Assembly: GCF_021390495.1 (NCBI RefSeq)
Contig: NZ_JAJEJP010000002.1
Span: 310,001 to 374,000, forward strand
Direction: 5' to 3'
DNA: 64,000 nucleotides
Source: Paraburkholderia sp. ZP32-5
Lineage (GTDB): Bacteria > Pseudomonadota > Gammaproteobacteria > Burkholderiales > Burkholderiaceae
Both the position numbers and the translations under genes were made by a program. Of this stretch, positions 1-9,362 are shown piece by piece. Within the stretch, counting starts at the first letter, position 1. Every line of letters starts with the position of its first letter. A model generated the notes under the pieces. That model was not told the DNA's origin, ran no database searches, and worked only from the letters and a program-made list of their open reading frames with translations.

Positions 1-17
1 ACGCGCTGCGCCTAATG

Positions 18-1313
18 CTATGCCTTCCAGGCTTCTCCGCCCGGAAACGAGTACTTTTCCAACGACTCCGCAAAGATCTCGATACTGTATCCCGGTCGTT
101 GCGGCGGCATATAACGGCCATTGCGTATCACCACTGGATCGACGAAATGCTCGTGCAGATGATCGACGTATTCGAGCACGCGATTCTCCAGCGACGCCGA
201 TACGCAGATATAGTCGAACAGCGAAATATGCTGCACGTACTCGCACAAACCGACGCCGCCCGCGTGCGGGCACACCGGCACGCCGAACTTCGCGGCCATC
301 AGCAGCACGATCAGCACTTCATTGAGTCCGCCGAGCCGGCAACTGTCGACCTGGCAAAAGTCGATAGCCTGCGCCTGCAGCAATTGCTTGAATATCACGC
401 GATTGTGGCAATGCTCGCCGGTTGCGACGCCGATCGAGCCAAGCCGCCGACGAATGGCAGCGTGGCCGAGAATGTCGTCCGGACTGGTCGGCTCCTCGAT
501 CCACCACGGGTCGAATTCCGCGAGACGGCGCATGTTCGTGATTGCCTCATCGACGTCCCAAACCTGATTCGCGTCCATCATCAGTTTCAGGTTCTCGCCG
601 ATCTCTTCACGCAGAATGCGCGCGCGCCGTACGTCTTCTTCGAGATTGCCGCCGACCTTCTGCTTGAAATGCGTCCAGCCCTGCGCGACGCCTTCACGCG
701 CGAGACGGCGAATTTTCTCGTCGTCGTAGCCGAGCCAGCCGGCGGAAGTCGTATACGCCGGGTAACCGAGCGCGGTCATTTCCTTTTCGCGCTCGCCTTT
801 GGTTCTCGCGTGGCGGTGCAGTATCGCGAGTGCTTCGTGCGGCGTGAGCGCATCCGTCACGTAGCGGAAGTCGAGGCAACGTACGAGTTCTTCCGGACTC
901 ATGTCGACCAATAACTTCCATACGGGCTTACCAACAGCTTTCGCCCACAGATCCCACACGGCATTGACGACCGCCGCGGTGGCCAGGTGAATCGCGCCCT
1001 TGTCGGGGCCGATCCAGCGCAATTGGCTATCCGATGTGAACGCGCGCCAGAAGGCGCCCATATTCGCGGCGATATCTTCGAGCTGTTTGCCGACGATCAA
1101 TGGTGTCAATGCATTGACGGCCGTCACGCAGATCTCGTTGCCGCGCCCGATCGTAAACGTGAGGCCGTGCCCCGTCAGATTTGGCGAATCGGTTTCGAGC
1201 GTAACGTAAGTGGCGGAGTAGTCCGGCGCGGCATTCATCGCGTCGGAACCATCCAGTGAACGCGAAGTGGGAAACCGGATGTCCCGAACGGACAGCCCTG
1301 TGATCGTAGTCAT
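18..1313 (-). CDS. fucD: L-fuconate dehydratase (enolase superfamily)
   Basis: This 431-aa cytosolic enzyme should dehydrate L-fuconate to 2-keto-3-deoxy-L-fuconate in the non-phosphorylative L-fucose pathway. It has the FKQK acid/base lysines (K217, K219), metal-ligand positions D247 and E273 or E274 (WIEEPTSPDD), GEH at 299-301 and the PHAGG histidine (H350). These match the characterised Xanthomonas enzyme almost residue for residue, with a one-position offset. Length is normal for the family. The ATG at 1313 is chosen because GGAGGG lies 8 nt upstream; the frame stays open further but without a better site. It diverges from a GntR regulator and an ABC importer, which fits one L-fucose regulon. 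Confident on family, fairly confident on substrate. Confidence 0.9.
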   Translation of the reverse strand: MTTITGLSVRDIRFPTSRSLDGSDAMNAAPDYSATYVTLETDSPNLTGHGLTFTIGRGNEICVTAVNALTPLIVGKQLEDIAANMGAFWRAFTSDSQLRWIGPDKGAIHLATAAVVNAVWDLWAKAVGKPVWKLLVDMSPEELVRCLDFRYVTDALTPHEALAILHRHARTKGEREKEMTALGYPAYTTSAGWLGYDDEKIRRLAREGVAQGWTHFKQKVGGNLEEDVRRARILREEIGENLKLMMDANQVWDVDEAITNMRRLAEFDPWWIEEPTSPDDILGHAAIRRRLGSIGVATGEHCHNRVIFKQLLQAQAIDFCQVDSCRLGGLNEVLIVLLMAAKFGVPVCPHAGGVGLCEYVQHISLFDYICVSASLENRVLEYVDHLHEHFVDPVVIRNGRYMPPQRPGYSIEIFAESLEKYSFPGGEAWKA

Positions 1314-1433
1314 CTGCGCACCCTCCGGGGCTATGGCTATCGGCTTTTCGCCTGCAAACGCAGACGGATCGGCTGACTTCATCACTGACAAACGCACCGG
1401 GCATTACCAGGACATCCCAGGCATTTGTACGCG

Positions 1434-1480
1434 TTGACAACACGGCATTCGCTTTCTAGCATGCTAGCATGTCTTCTCAA
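1434..1480. promoter_or_regulatory. Divergent promoters over a nested palindrome
   Basis: On plus, TTGACA (1434-1439), a 17-bp spacer and TAGCAT (1457-1462) form a good sigma-70 promoter. On minus, TTGAGA (complement of 1475-1480), a 16-bp spacer and TAGAAA (complement of 1453-1458) face fucD. The sequence CTAGCATGCTAGCATG at 1456-1471 holds two overlapping perfect 12-bp palindromes within both core promoters. Binding by the adjacent GntR protein is inferred. Confidence 0.55.
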
Positions 1481-1493
1481 AATCAAGAGCACT

Positions 1494-2222
1494 GTGAATT
1501 CGTCAGTCGATCTGGAGAATGCCGCGAGTACTCCGTATGCCGCACTGCAAAAAGTCAGAGGCGGCGAGCGCGGTAGCTTGACCGACGCGGTTGAAGCGGC
1601 ATTGAGAGAGGCGATTCTGACGCTGGCGTTGGAGCCGGGTCTGATGATCGACAAGATCGCTGTCTGCGAACGGATGGGCGTATCGCGCTTTCCCGTTTCA
1701 TCCGCGCTGGCGCGGCTTGCGCATGCGGGTCTCGTCGAGGTATTGCCGCAGCGCGGCACGCGCGTCAAACCGATCGCGCTCGACGACATCCGTCAGCATC
1801 TGTTTATCCGCAGCGCGCTGGAAGTCGAAACGGTGCGCGGTGTTGCGGCGATGCGCGACCGCGCGACGCTCGCTGCATTGGCAACCAATCTCGACAGGCA
1901 GCGCAGTCTGGCCGGCGGCGGCGAACGTCTGGCGTTTCATGAACTCGATCTGGCTTTTCACGAGATTCTGCTCGACGCGGTGAAACTGCCGCGCGTGAAG
2001 GAAATCGTCGCGGTCTCGCGCAATGCGCTGGATCGCGCAAGGCAATTGCTGGCAAGTCCCGAACGGCTGATGCACACGCTGGAAGAACACGAGCGCATCT
2101 TCAATGCGATCAGTTCCGGCAACGGCGACGCGGCCGCGAAAGCAATGCACGAACATCTCGAGCAGGTGGTTGCCGAGTTGCACCGGTCGGCGAAAGCGCG
2201 GCCGGATCTTTTCGAGCCGTAA
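1494..2222 (+). CDS. GntR-family (FadR/FCD) transcriptional regulator
   Basis: This is a DNA-binding repressor type with an N-terminal winged helix (ERMGVSRFPVSSALARL forms the recognition region) and a C-terminal all-helical FCD ligand domain. It probably controls the divergent L-fuconate dehydratase gene and its own operon with the ABC importer; the effector could be fucose, fuconate or a keto-deoxy sugar acid. An upstream ATG at 1425 or 1461 is in frame, but both lie upstream of the predicted transcription start (about 1469). The GTG at 1494 (242 aa) is therefore preferred, although its ribosome site is weak. Family is confident, start is not. Confidence 0.8.
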   Translation: MNSSVDLENAASTPYAALQKVRGGERGSLTDAVEAALREAILTLALEPGLMIDKIAVCERMGVSRFPVSSALARLAHAGLVEVLPQRGTRVKPIALDDIRQHLFIRSALEVETVRGVAAMRDRATLAALATNLDRQRSLAGGGERLAFHELDLAFHEILLDAVKLPRVKEIVAVSRNALDRARQLLASPERLMHTLEEHERIFNAISSGNGDAAAKAMHEHLEQVVAELHRSAKARPDLFEP

Positions 2223-2324
2223 ATGAAAGCCGCTGTGGAAGTCGCAGGAAGGCCGTTGTAATAGCCGTCATGACAGCCCCGATACGAGTACTGGTGACAT
2301 AGGCAGCCGTCGGCAAAACCGCAC

Positions 2325-3842
2325 ATGAATCCACTCATTTCCGTCAACAAGCTCTGCAAAAGCTTTCCGGGCGTGCGCGCGCTACATGACGTGCGCTTCG
2401 AGCTGATGGCAGGCGAGGTCCATGCGCTAATGGGTGAGAACGGCGCGGGCAAGTCGACACTGATGAAAATTCTCGCCGGCGTCTATACGCGCGATTCGGG
2501 CGACATCCTTTACGACGGCAAACCGGTCGACTTTCAAAGCCCGGGCGACGCGCAGGCAGTCGGCATCGGCATCATTCATCAGGAACTGCAACTGATGAAT
2601 CATTTGAGTGTTGCGCAGAACATCTTTATCGGCCGCGAGCCGCGCAAGGGTTTCGGGCTCTTTCTCGACGAAGACAAACTGAATGCGCAGGCTCGCGAGA
2701 TCCTCGCGCGCATGCATGTGAAGCTCGATCCGCGCAAGATGGTCGGCACGCTGACGGTGGCGAGCCAGCAGATGGTCGAAATCGCGAAGGCACTGTCTTT
2801 CGATTCGCGCGTGCTGATCATGGACGAGCCGACGTCCGCGCTCAATGACGCGGAGATCGCCGAGCTGTTTCGTATCATCCGGCAATTGAAAGAGCGTGGC
2901 GTTGGCGTCGTCTATATCTCGCACAAGATGGACGAGCTCAAGCAGATCACCGATCGCGTCACCGTGATGCGCGACGGCGAATACGTGGCAACCGTGCCGA
3001 CCGAAGGCACCAGCGTGCAAACGATCATCGGCATGATGGTCGGACGCACGCTGACCGACGTGAATCCCGCGCAAAGCGCGCCGGCGACGGGCGATATCGC
3101 GCTGCAGGTGAAGAATCTCGTCGCGGGCCCATTGGTGCGCGACGTCAGCTTCGAATTGCGCCAGGGCGAAATACTCGGCTTTGCGGGCTTGATGGGCGCG
3201 GGCCGCACCGAGGTCGCACGCGCGGTGTTTGGTGCCGATCCGGTCGAATCCGGCGAAATTCTGGTGAAAGGCGTGAAGGCCTCGATCAAGCGGCCGAGCG
3301 ATGCGGTCAAACGCGGGATCGGCTATCTATCGGAAGATCGCAAGCGTTTCGGCCTCGCGACAGGCATGGATGTCGAATCGAATATCGTGATGTCGGATCT
3401 CGGCAAGTTTCTGTCGTTCAACATGTTCCTGCGCGGCGCGCAAATCCGCAAAAGAGCGCAGCACTTTATCGATCTGCTGGCTATTCGCACGCCCTCCGCG
3501 ACACAGCAGGTACGGCTTCTGTCCGGCGGCAATCAGCAGAAGATCGTGATTGCGAAATGGCTCGAACGCGATTGCGATGTGCTGTTCTTCGACGAACCCA
3601 CGCGCGGTATCGATGTCGGCGCGAAAAGCGAAATCTACAAGCTGCTGCGCTCGCTGGCGGCGCAGGGCAAGGCGATCGTGATGATTTCATCGGAGCTGCC
3701 CGAAATTCTGCGCATGAGCGATCGCATAGTCGTGATGTGCGAGGGCCGTATTACCGGCGAACTCTCCGCCAGTGAGGCGACGCAGGAGCGCATCATGCAT
3801 CTCGCGACGCAGCGCGAAATCCAGAAACCGGCGCAAGCCTGA
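2325..3842 (+). CDS. Sugar ABC importer ATPase, RbsA/MglA type
   Basis: This 505-aa protein has two fused nucleotide-binding domains, as in ribose- and galactose-type importers. The first domain has Walker [10 protein letters not shown] (about residue 38), a degenerate signature and Walker [11 protein letters not shown]. The second has a degenerate Walker A region (GLMGAGRTE), a full LSGGNQQK signature and [12 protein letters not shown]. The asymmetry is normal for this family. It energises the permease and binding protein encoded next. A weak ribosome site precedes the ATG at 2325, and 102 bp separate it from the regulator. The likely cargo, from the neighbouring fuconate dehydratase, is L-fucose. 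Confidence 0.9.
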   Translation: MNPLISVNKLCKSFPGVRALHDVRFELMAGEVHALMGENGAGKSTLMKILAGVYTRDSGDILYDGKPVDFQSPGDAQAVGIGIIHQELQLMNHLSVAQNIFIGREPRKGFGLFLDEDKLNAQAREILARMHVKLDPRKMVGTLTVASQQMVEIAKALSFDSRVLIMDEPTSALNDAEIAELFRIIRQLKERGVGVVYISHKMDELKQITDRVTVMRDGEYVATVPTEGTSVQTIIGMMVGRTLTDVNPAQSAPATGDIALQVKNLVAGPLVRDVSFELRQGEILGFAGLMGAGRTEVARAVFGADPVESGEILVKGVKASIKRPSDAVKRGIGYLSEDRKRFGLATGMDVESNIVMSDLGKFLSFNMFLRGAQIRKRAQHFIDLLAIRTPSATQQVRLLSGGNQQKIVIAKWLERDCDVLFFDEPTRGIDVGAKSEIYKLLRSLAAQGKAIVMISSELPEILRMSDRIVVMCEGRITGELSASEATQERIMHLATQREIQKPAQA

Positions 3843-3855
3843 AGAGGTTCCCGAC

Positions 3856-4884
3856 ATGACACTGCAAACGGATACGGCGGCGCTGGACAATGAAACACGC
3901 AGTTCCAGCCTGAAAGCCCGGATCTTCGCGCCCACCGCGCTGCAAAAGATGCTCGCATTCGCGAGCCTGATTCTGCTGCTGATCTTTTTCAGTTTCGCGT
4001 CGCCGGCTTTCATGCAGATGGACAACATCCTCGGCATTCTGCAAGCGACCGCGGTGAACGGTGTACTCGCGATTGCCAGTACGTTCGTGATCATCACCGG
4101 CGGCATCGATCTGTCGGTCGGCACATTGATGACGTTTACCGCCGTTATTTGCGGGGTGTTTCTGACCTTCTGGCATTTGCCGATGTGGGCGGGCGTGCTT
4201 GCGGCAATTGCGACGGGCGCGGTTTGCGGAACCGTGTCGGGAACGCTCGTCGCGAAGATGAAGATTCCGCCTTTCATCGCGACGCTCGGCATGATGATGC
4301 TGCTGAAAGGACTATCGCTCGTTGTGTCGTCCGATAAGCCGATCTATTTCACCGATACCGAGAACTTCTACCGGATCTCGCAAGACTCGCTAATTGGTTA
4401 TCTGCTGCCGAGCGTGCCGATTCCGAACGCGGTACTGATCCTGTTCTTTCTCGCCATCGTGAGTTCGATCACGCTCAATCGCACGGCACTCGGCCGCTAT
4501 ACGTTCGCACTCGGCAGTAACGAAGAAGCGGTGCGGCTTTCGGGCGTCAACGTCGACCGCTGGAAAGTCGCGATTTACGGCGTGGGCGGCGCGATTTGCG
4601 GCATCGCGGGTTTACTGATCGCGTCGCGCCTGAATTCGGCGCAGCCGGCGCTAGGCCAGGGTTACGAACTCGATGCGATCGCCGCGGTGGTGATCGGCGG
4701 CACGTCGCTGAGCGGCGGCTCGGGCACGATTCTCGGCACCATCATCGGCGCGTTCATCATGAGCGTGCTGACCAACGGACTGCGCATCATGTCGGTCGCG
4801 CAGGAATGGCAGATCGTGGTCACTGGCCTCATCATCATCCTGGCCGTGTATGCGGACATTCTGCGACGCAGCCGGAGAAGCTGA
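3856..4884 (+). CDS. Sugar ABC importer permease, RbsC type
   Basis: This 342-aa inner-membrane protein has about ten hydrophobic segments and the family signature [11 protein letters not shown] near residue 82. The late cytoplasmic loop [18 protein letters not shown] is the conserved coupling region for the RbsA-type ATPase. The ATG at 3856 follows AGAGG and lies 13 bp after the ATPase stop, so translation is probably coupled. The upstream in-frame ATG at 3772 would overlap the ATPase gene deeply and is rejected. Substrate is inferred from the locus. Confidence 0.9.
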   Translation: MTLQTDTAALDNETRSSSLKARIFAPTALQKMLAFASLILLLIFFSFASPAFMQMDNILGILQATAVNGVLAIASTFVIITGGIDLSVGTLMTFTAVICGVFLTFWHLPMWAGVLAAIATGAVCGTVSGTLVAKMKIPPFIATLGMMMLLKGLSLVVSSDKPIYFTDTENFYRISQDSLIGYLLPSVPIPNAVLILFFLAIVSSITLNRTALGRYTFALGSNEEAVRLSGVNVDRWKVAIYGVGGAICGIAGLLIASRLNSAQPALGQGYELDAIAAVVIGGTSLSGGSGTILGTIIGAFIMSVLTNGLRIMSVAQEWQIVVTGLIIILAVYADILRRSRRS

Positions 4885-4993
4885 CGCGGGAAGAACACGC
4901 GGGAAGAACAACAGGAAACGCAGGAGCAAGAGAAAGGGGAGCACGTGGAGGCTCCCTCAATGGCTTGATAGCCCATCCTTAGGAGGAGGCCCC
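4884..4993 (+). repeat. Tandem 13-bp repeat and small hairpin before the binding-protein gene
   Basis: ACGCGGGAAGAAC occurs twice in immediate tandem (4884-4896 and 4897-4909), starting on the last base of the permease stop codon. A GGGAGC/GCTCCC hairpin follows (4937-4956), then AGGAGGAGG at 4981-4989 as a strong ribosome site. The arrangement could raise expression of the downstream binding protein; that role is inferred. Confidence 0.5.
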
Positions 4994-5935
4994 ATGTTGA
5001 AGAGAAGACTCATCGGTGTCGTGGTCGGTGTCGGCGCGCTCGTCGGCGGAAGCTGTCTCGCGTATGCGGACGAGCCTTATATTCCGCTTATTTCGAAGGG
5101 CTTCCAGCATCAGTTCTGGCAAGCCGTCAAATCGGGCGCGGAGCAGTCCGCAAAAGCGAATAACGTCAGGATCACGTTCGAGGGACCGGAAACGGAAGCG
5201 ATGGTCGACAAGCAGATCGATATGCTGTCGGCCGCGCTCGCGAAGAAGCCGCAGGCACTCGGTATCGCGGCGCTCGACAGCAAGGCGGCGATTCCGCTGC
5301 TCAAGCGCGCGCAGAACGACAAGATCCCGGTCATCGCATTCGACTCGGGCGTCGATAGCGACATTCCGCTCACCACCTGCGCGACGGATAACCTCGCGGC
5401 CGCCGCGCTCGCCGCCGACAAGATGGCCGAGCTGATCGGCAACTCGGGCGAAGTCGGCGTGATCGTGCACGACCAGACGAGCCGCACGGGTGTCGATCGC
5501 CGTGATGGTTTCGTGAATCAGATCAAGTCGAAGCATCCGAACATCAAGATCGTCTCCGTGCAATACGGCGCCGGCGACCACCTGAAGTCGGCGGAAATCG
5601 CCAAGGCGATGATTCAGGCGAACCCGAACCTGAAAGGCATCTTCGGTGCAAATGAAGGCTCGGCGGAGGGCGCTGCGATCGGTGTGAAAGAATCGGGCAA
5701 GAAACTCGTGCTGATCGGTTTCGACTCCGGCAAGGAGCAAAAAGAGAACATCATGTCGGGCTTGATGGCCGGCGCGATTACGCAGAACCCGGTCGGAATC
5801 GGCAAATGCGTGGTCGATTCGGCGGTGAAGGCGCTGCACGGCGAAAAGCTGCCGAAAAAAGTCGACACGGGCTTTTACTGGTACGACAAGACCAACATGA
5901 ACGATCCGAAGATCGCAGCGGTGCTATACGACTAG
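4994..5935 (+). CDS. Periplasmic sugar-binding protein, ribose/galactose type
   Basis: This 313-aa protein starts with a clear Sec signal (KRR then a hydrophobic core, cleavage near LAYA-DEP) followed by a type I periplasmic-binding fold (ITFEGPETEAMVDKQIDM, PVIAFDSGVDSD, GIFGANEGSAEG, VLIGFDSG). It would capture the sugar for the upstream permease and ATPase. The ATG at 4994 is selected by AGGAGGAGG five bases away and by the signal peptide beginning there. Its strong ribosome site fits the usual excess of binding protein over membrane subunits. L-fucose is the likely but unproven ligand. Confidence 0.9.
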   Translation: MLKRRLIGVVVGVGALVGGSCLAYADEPYIPLISKGFQHQFWQAVKSGAEQSAKANNVRITFEGPETEAMVDKQIDMLSAALAKKPQALGIAALDSKAAIPLLKRAQNDKIPVIAFDSGVDSDIPLTTCATDNLAAAALAADKMAELIGNSGEVGVIVHDQTSRTGVDRRDGFVNQIKSKHPNIKIVSVQYGAGDHLKSAEIAKAMIQANPNLKGIFGANEGSAEGAAIGVKESGKKLVLIGFDSGKEQKENIMSGLMAGAITQNPVGIGKCVVDSAVKALHGEKLPKKVDTGFYWYDKTNMNDPKIAAVLYD

Positions 5936-5966
5936 ACGACTGGAGCAACGTTGTTAACAAGCTGCT

Positions 5967-5998
5967 AAAAGAGGAAGAGTGCGCTCTTCCTCTTTTTA
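5967..5998 (+). terminator. Rho-independent terminator of the fucose operon
   Basis: A 9-bp perfect stem GAGGAAGAG (5971-5979)/CTCTTCCTC (5984-5992) with a 4-base loop is followed by five Ts, 31 bp after the binding-protein stop. Confidence 0.9.
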
Positions 5999-6301
5999 TT
6001 TGCGGCTTTGTCCCGCGAGTTATCTCGTTGTGTTGCCGCCGCTCGCGTCGTCGCGCAAGCAACGTCAAACGCGCTACCACACGATCCCGCCTGCGGCGCC
6101 GCATCAACTCCAGCGTCAAACATTCGCAACGCCCAGACCGGGCGCATTGACTAGCGGATGGTACGGCGCTTCAAATTCCTCGTGCGTTAGTCATTTCCAG
6201 CCATTGCGCGAATTGGTCTGATATTTTACATTTGTTAAATCTTGCATCTCACGTCCATTTCGCACCCGGAGCGGACCCACTAACCGTCGAATGCGCAGGT
6301 C
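5999..6301. other. Intergenic leader of the GGDEF-EAL gene
   Basis: No convincing gene is present. The last 100 bp are AT-rich with a possible TTGGTC (6213-6218)/TAAATC (6236-6241) pair at 17-bp spacing, which is weak. Nothing else was recognised. Confidence 0.4.
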
Positions 6302-8251
6302 ATGGCTTTTACCGAACCAAGGTCTCCATTTTTCAAGTGGGTCGTGTCTTCCGCTCAGAACCTGAGCCCAGACAACCGGCAGATTCTGCTTGCCAATCTG
6401 TTCACGCGAACTGCTTCGATCATCTTCGCGTCGATTTGCGAAATCAGCGTTTGCGTCACCGCGTACTACCTTTATCCGATTCCTCTTTACGCCGCCTGGG
6501 GCATTGCCGTCGTTGCATTGCTGATCGCGCGGCTCGCGCTGATCTGGCTGTGCCGCACGCGTAGCGCGCAAGGCCGCACCACGCCGACTTCCGCGTTTCT
6601 GTTCGCAAGCCTGCTGTGGAGCGTGCTGTTCGGCATCGGCACTTTGCTGTGCAACATCAGCGGCGATCCAACGCTGTTCCTGCTCGGCAATGTTTGCGCG
6701 GTCGGGGTGATCGGTGGATTGGCGGGACGCAATGCGAGCACGCCAAGACTCGCGCTGTTGCAGATCGTTTTTATTCTCAGCTTTCTGAGCATCGGCGCGG
6801 CGTTGTCGCCCGGTGACGGCAAGCTCGTGCTGCTATTCCAGGCACCGTTTTGCGCGGCCGGCTTTTTCACGGTCGCGTTGCGCAGCAATCGCGATACCGT
6901 CGCGTTGCTGCTCGCACGTGAAAACAGCCATCGACTTGCACGTCAGGACAGCCTGACCGGCTTGCCGAATCGCGCGCGTATCAGCGAACTGCTGGTCGAT
7001 CGCACCAACAAGGGGGCGGCGCGGCAGGGTCAGCCGTTTGCCGTACTGCTGATCGATCTGGATGGCTTCAAGGCGATCAACGATAGTCTGGGTCATGCCG
7101 CGGGCGACCAGATTCTGCAGGAAACGGCGACCCGTATGCGCGATCTGCTGCCGGCCGGCGACCAGGTCGGCCGTCTCGCGGGCGACGAATTCGTTGCGAT
7201 CGTGGACGGCGCTGCGCAGATTCGCGATGTGCACGTGCTGGCCGATCGCATCGTCAGAACGCTGGCGCGGCCGTTCGCGCTTAGCGACGCGCTCGTGCAT
7301 ATCGGCGCGAGCGTCGGCATTGCGATCTACCCGGAGCATGCGAACACGGGCCCACAATTGCTGATCTGCGCCGACCGTGCGTTATATGCGGTCAAGCGCA
7401 GCGGCAAAAGCGCGTTCGCAATCTTCGACTACGAGAAGCACATTTCCGACGAAAGCCTGAGCCTGTTGCGCAGTGATCTCGAAGGTGCGCTGAAGTCGTT
7501 CAACGGCTTGCGCATGGAGTACCAGCCGATCATCGATCTGAGCAACGGCATGGTGTGCGGTCGCGAGGCGCTGATTCGCTGGACGCATCCCACGCGCGGC
7601 GAACTCGCTCCATCGGCCTTTATTCCGATCGCGGAACGTACCGGGCTGATTCTCGCATTGGGCGAATGGGTGCTGCTGCGATCGTGCGCGGAAGCGGCGA
7701 CGTGGCGCGACAAGGTGATCGTCGCGGTGAACGTGTCGCCAGTGCAATTGCGCGAGGAGTCGTTTGCATCGACAGTCGCCGCGATACTGCGTAAAACCAG
7801 ACTGTCGCCGGCGCGACTCAATCTGGAGGTTACCGAAACGGCGCTGCTGAACGACGAGGAAGTGACTCGCCGCAATATCACGAGGCTGCGTGCGTTGGGT
7901 ATCGGGCTCGCACTCGACGATTTCGGTACCGGCTTTTCGACAATGTCGACACTGGTGCGCTTCTCGTTCGACAAGCTGAAGATCGACAGCTCGTTCGTCA
8001 GGGAGGCCGTGCATGGCCGCGAGTCCGCGGCCGTTGTGCGCGGTATCGTTGCGCTCGCACGCGAGATCGGCATGCCGACCACTGCGGAAGGTGTCGAAAC
8101 GCAGGAGCAACTCAATTTCGTGCGTGTGTGCGGCTGCACGCACGCGCAGGGTTATCTGTTGGGCAAGCCGATGCGCGGCGATGAGATCGAACAAAGCGAA
8201 GCGATATTCGATGCGTCCCTTGCCGCGAAGGCCGAGCGCACTAGTTCGTGA
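6302..8251 (+). CDS. Membrane-anchored GGDEF-EAL cyclic-di-GMP enzyme
   Basis: This 649-aa protein has a six-to-seven-helix membrane region (residues about 35-200), then a GGDEF domain and an EAL domain. The GGDEF signature is AGDEF (about 292-296), compatible with activity. The upstream inhibitory RxxD site is lost (PAGD). The EAL domain keeps REALIRW, NVSPVQ, EVTETAL, DDFGTG, LKID and EGVE, so phosphodiesterase activity is expected. Which activity dominates cannot be read from sequence. It overlaps or abuts the next small gene, suggesting co-transcription. The membrane domain has no named sensory motif that I recognise. Confidence 0.9.
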   Translation: MAFTEPRSPFFKWVVSSAQNLSPDNRQILLANLFTRTASIIFASICEISVCVTAYYLYPIPLYAAWGIAVVALLIARLALIWLCRTRSAQGRTTPTSAFLFASLLWSVLFGIGTLLCNISGDPTLFLLGNVCAVGVIGGLAGRNASTPRLALLQIVFILSFLSIGAALSPGDGKLVLLFQAPFCAAGFFTVALRSNRDTVALLLARENSHRLARQDSLTGLPNRARISELLVDRTNKGAARQGQPFAVLLIDLDGFKAINDSLGHAAGDQILQETATRMRDLLPAGDQVGRLAGDEFVAIVDGAAQIRDVHVLADRIVRTLARPFALSDALVHIGASVGIAIYPEHANTGPQLLICADRALYAVKRSGKSAFAIFDYEKHISDESLSLLRSDLEGALKSFNGLRMEYQPIIDLSNGMVCGREALIRWTHPTRGELAPSAFIPIAERTGLILALGEWVLLRSCAEAATWRDKVIVAVNVSPVQLREESFASTVAAILRKTRLSPARLNLEVTETALLNDEEVTRRNITRLRALGIGLALDDFGTGFSTMSTLVRFSFDKLKIDSSFVREAVHGRESAAVVRGIVALAREIGMPTTAEGVETQEQLNFVRVCGCTHAQGYLLGKPMRGDEIEQSEAIFDASLAAKAERTSS

Positions 8252-8271
8252 AATCCGCTGGCGAGGCGAGT

Positions 8272-8691
8272 ATGTCTTCTCCGCTGGAATATCAACTGAG
8301 GATCACCGCGTCGCCCGAACTGGCGAATGCGTTGCGCGCGGATCCGTGCTGTACGTCGTATGCCGCGCTGCGCGAACTGCTGGGCACGCATCACGCGACA
8401 TTGAAATGTCAGTTCGATGCATTCGCGGACTATGTGAGCGAAGCGGAAAGAATGGGCACGCAGCACTATCCACTCTATGAATGGACGCGGCAAACCATCG
8501 AGAATCCGCAGAAGAAGGCGAAGTATCTGCAATCGTTCACGATCTATGTGAACGGCGCTGACGTTTATGACAAGGATGTTGCCGACGCATTGGAAGCGGG
8601 CCTGTCGAAGCTCGGCGATACGCGCGGAATTCTGCGGGTTGCGCGCTTCGATACCAATCCTGCGAACAATCCACAGCCACCCGCGCACTAG
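8272..8691 (+). CDS. Conserved hypothetical protein
   Basis: This predicted 139-aa soluble protein has no signal peptide or membrane segment and no motif I recognise. It is rich in short helices and carries CC near residue 25. A GTG at 8248 overlapping the GGDEF-EAL stop is an alternative start; the ATG at 8272 is preferred because GAGGCGAG precedes it. Position suggests co-expression with the cyclic-di-GMP enzyme, but no functional link is shown. Confidence 0.65.
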   Translation: MSSPLEYQLRITASPELANALRADPCCTSYAALRELLGTHHATLKCQFDAFADYVSEAERMGTQHYPLYEWTRQTIENPQKKAKYLQSFTIYVNGADVYDKDVADALEAGLSKLGDTRGILRVARFDTNPANNPQPPAH

Positions 8692-8831
8692 CTTCTTTCA
8701 CCTTCTTTACGGTCTTCATCGCACGAAAGAGGCTAACAGTAAGGTCGAAAGTAAAAATGTTTGACATTTAACGACACGGCCGAAAGTTCGTGAGACGATC
8801 CCATTTCACTTATTTTTTGTTGGAGCGCGAC

Positions 8832-9056
8832 ATGGGACTTCTGGACGAAGTGGGCAAGATTGCTGGCGCGGTTGCCGCCGTTGAAGCAGCAGAGAAAGTC
8901 GATCCGGAAGCGGGTCTTCTGACGAAAGGCATCGCTGCTATCGCCGGTTTCGAAGGTGCCGGCAAGCTGGAATCGATGGTCGAAAAGAAAGACGAAGACA
9001 AGCAGGACGACGCCGACAACGCGCAGGCCGCGGACGACACGAGCGCGCAGACCTGA
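8832..9056 (+). CDS. Small acidic hypothetical protein
   Basis: This 74-aa protein has an Ala/Gly-rich helical first half (AGAVAAVEAAEKV, GIAAIAGFEGAG) and a highly charged disordered tail (EKKDEDKQDDADN). There is no signal peptide. The ATG at 8832 follows TGGAGCGCGAC. A terminator lies 78 bp downstream, so it looks like a monocistronic unit. No function can be assigned. Confidence 0.65.
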   Translation: MGLLDEVGKIAGAVAAVEAAEKVDPEAGLLTKGIAAIAGFEGAGKLESMVEKKDEDKQDDADNAQAADDTSAQT

Positions 9057-9133
9057 GCAAAGCACACGGAGTTAGTTTCCGGTTGCAGGCGAGGGCTTGA
9101 ACCACGCAATGCACCGGTAACTTTGCGTTGAAT

Positions 9134-9165
9134 CGCGGCGGTTCTCCACGAACCGCCGCGTTGTT
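9134..9165 (+). terminator. Hairpin terminator after the 74-aa gene
   Basis: A perfect 11-bp stem CGCGGCGGTTC (9134-9144)/GAACCGCCGCG (9150-9160) with a 5-base loop is followed by a weak TTGTT tract. The rest of the gap to 9362 holds no recognisable gene. Confidence 0.7.
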
Positions 9166-9362
9166 ACGATCTTTTCAAAACCCCTGCAGCGCCGCTGGAA
9201 CGAGCTTTCGTTTCGGTATCCCGTGTTTCCACTTATCCCGTCCGATGTTTTCATCGGGCTGTCATCGCCGTCCGGCTACGATCGTCCGTCACTTCCGTCC
9301 GCGCTCGCACCGCGGTGCGTTGTTTTGCGCTGGCGTCCTTCCACCTCAACAACAACACGGAC

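Noticed and set aside
8761..8790. TTGACA before the 74-aa gene
   Set aside because: No acceptable -10 box lies at 16-18 bp spacing, so I do not call a promoter.
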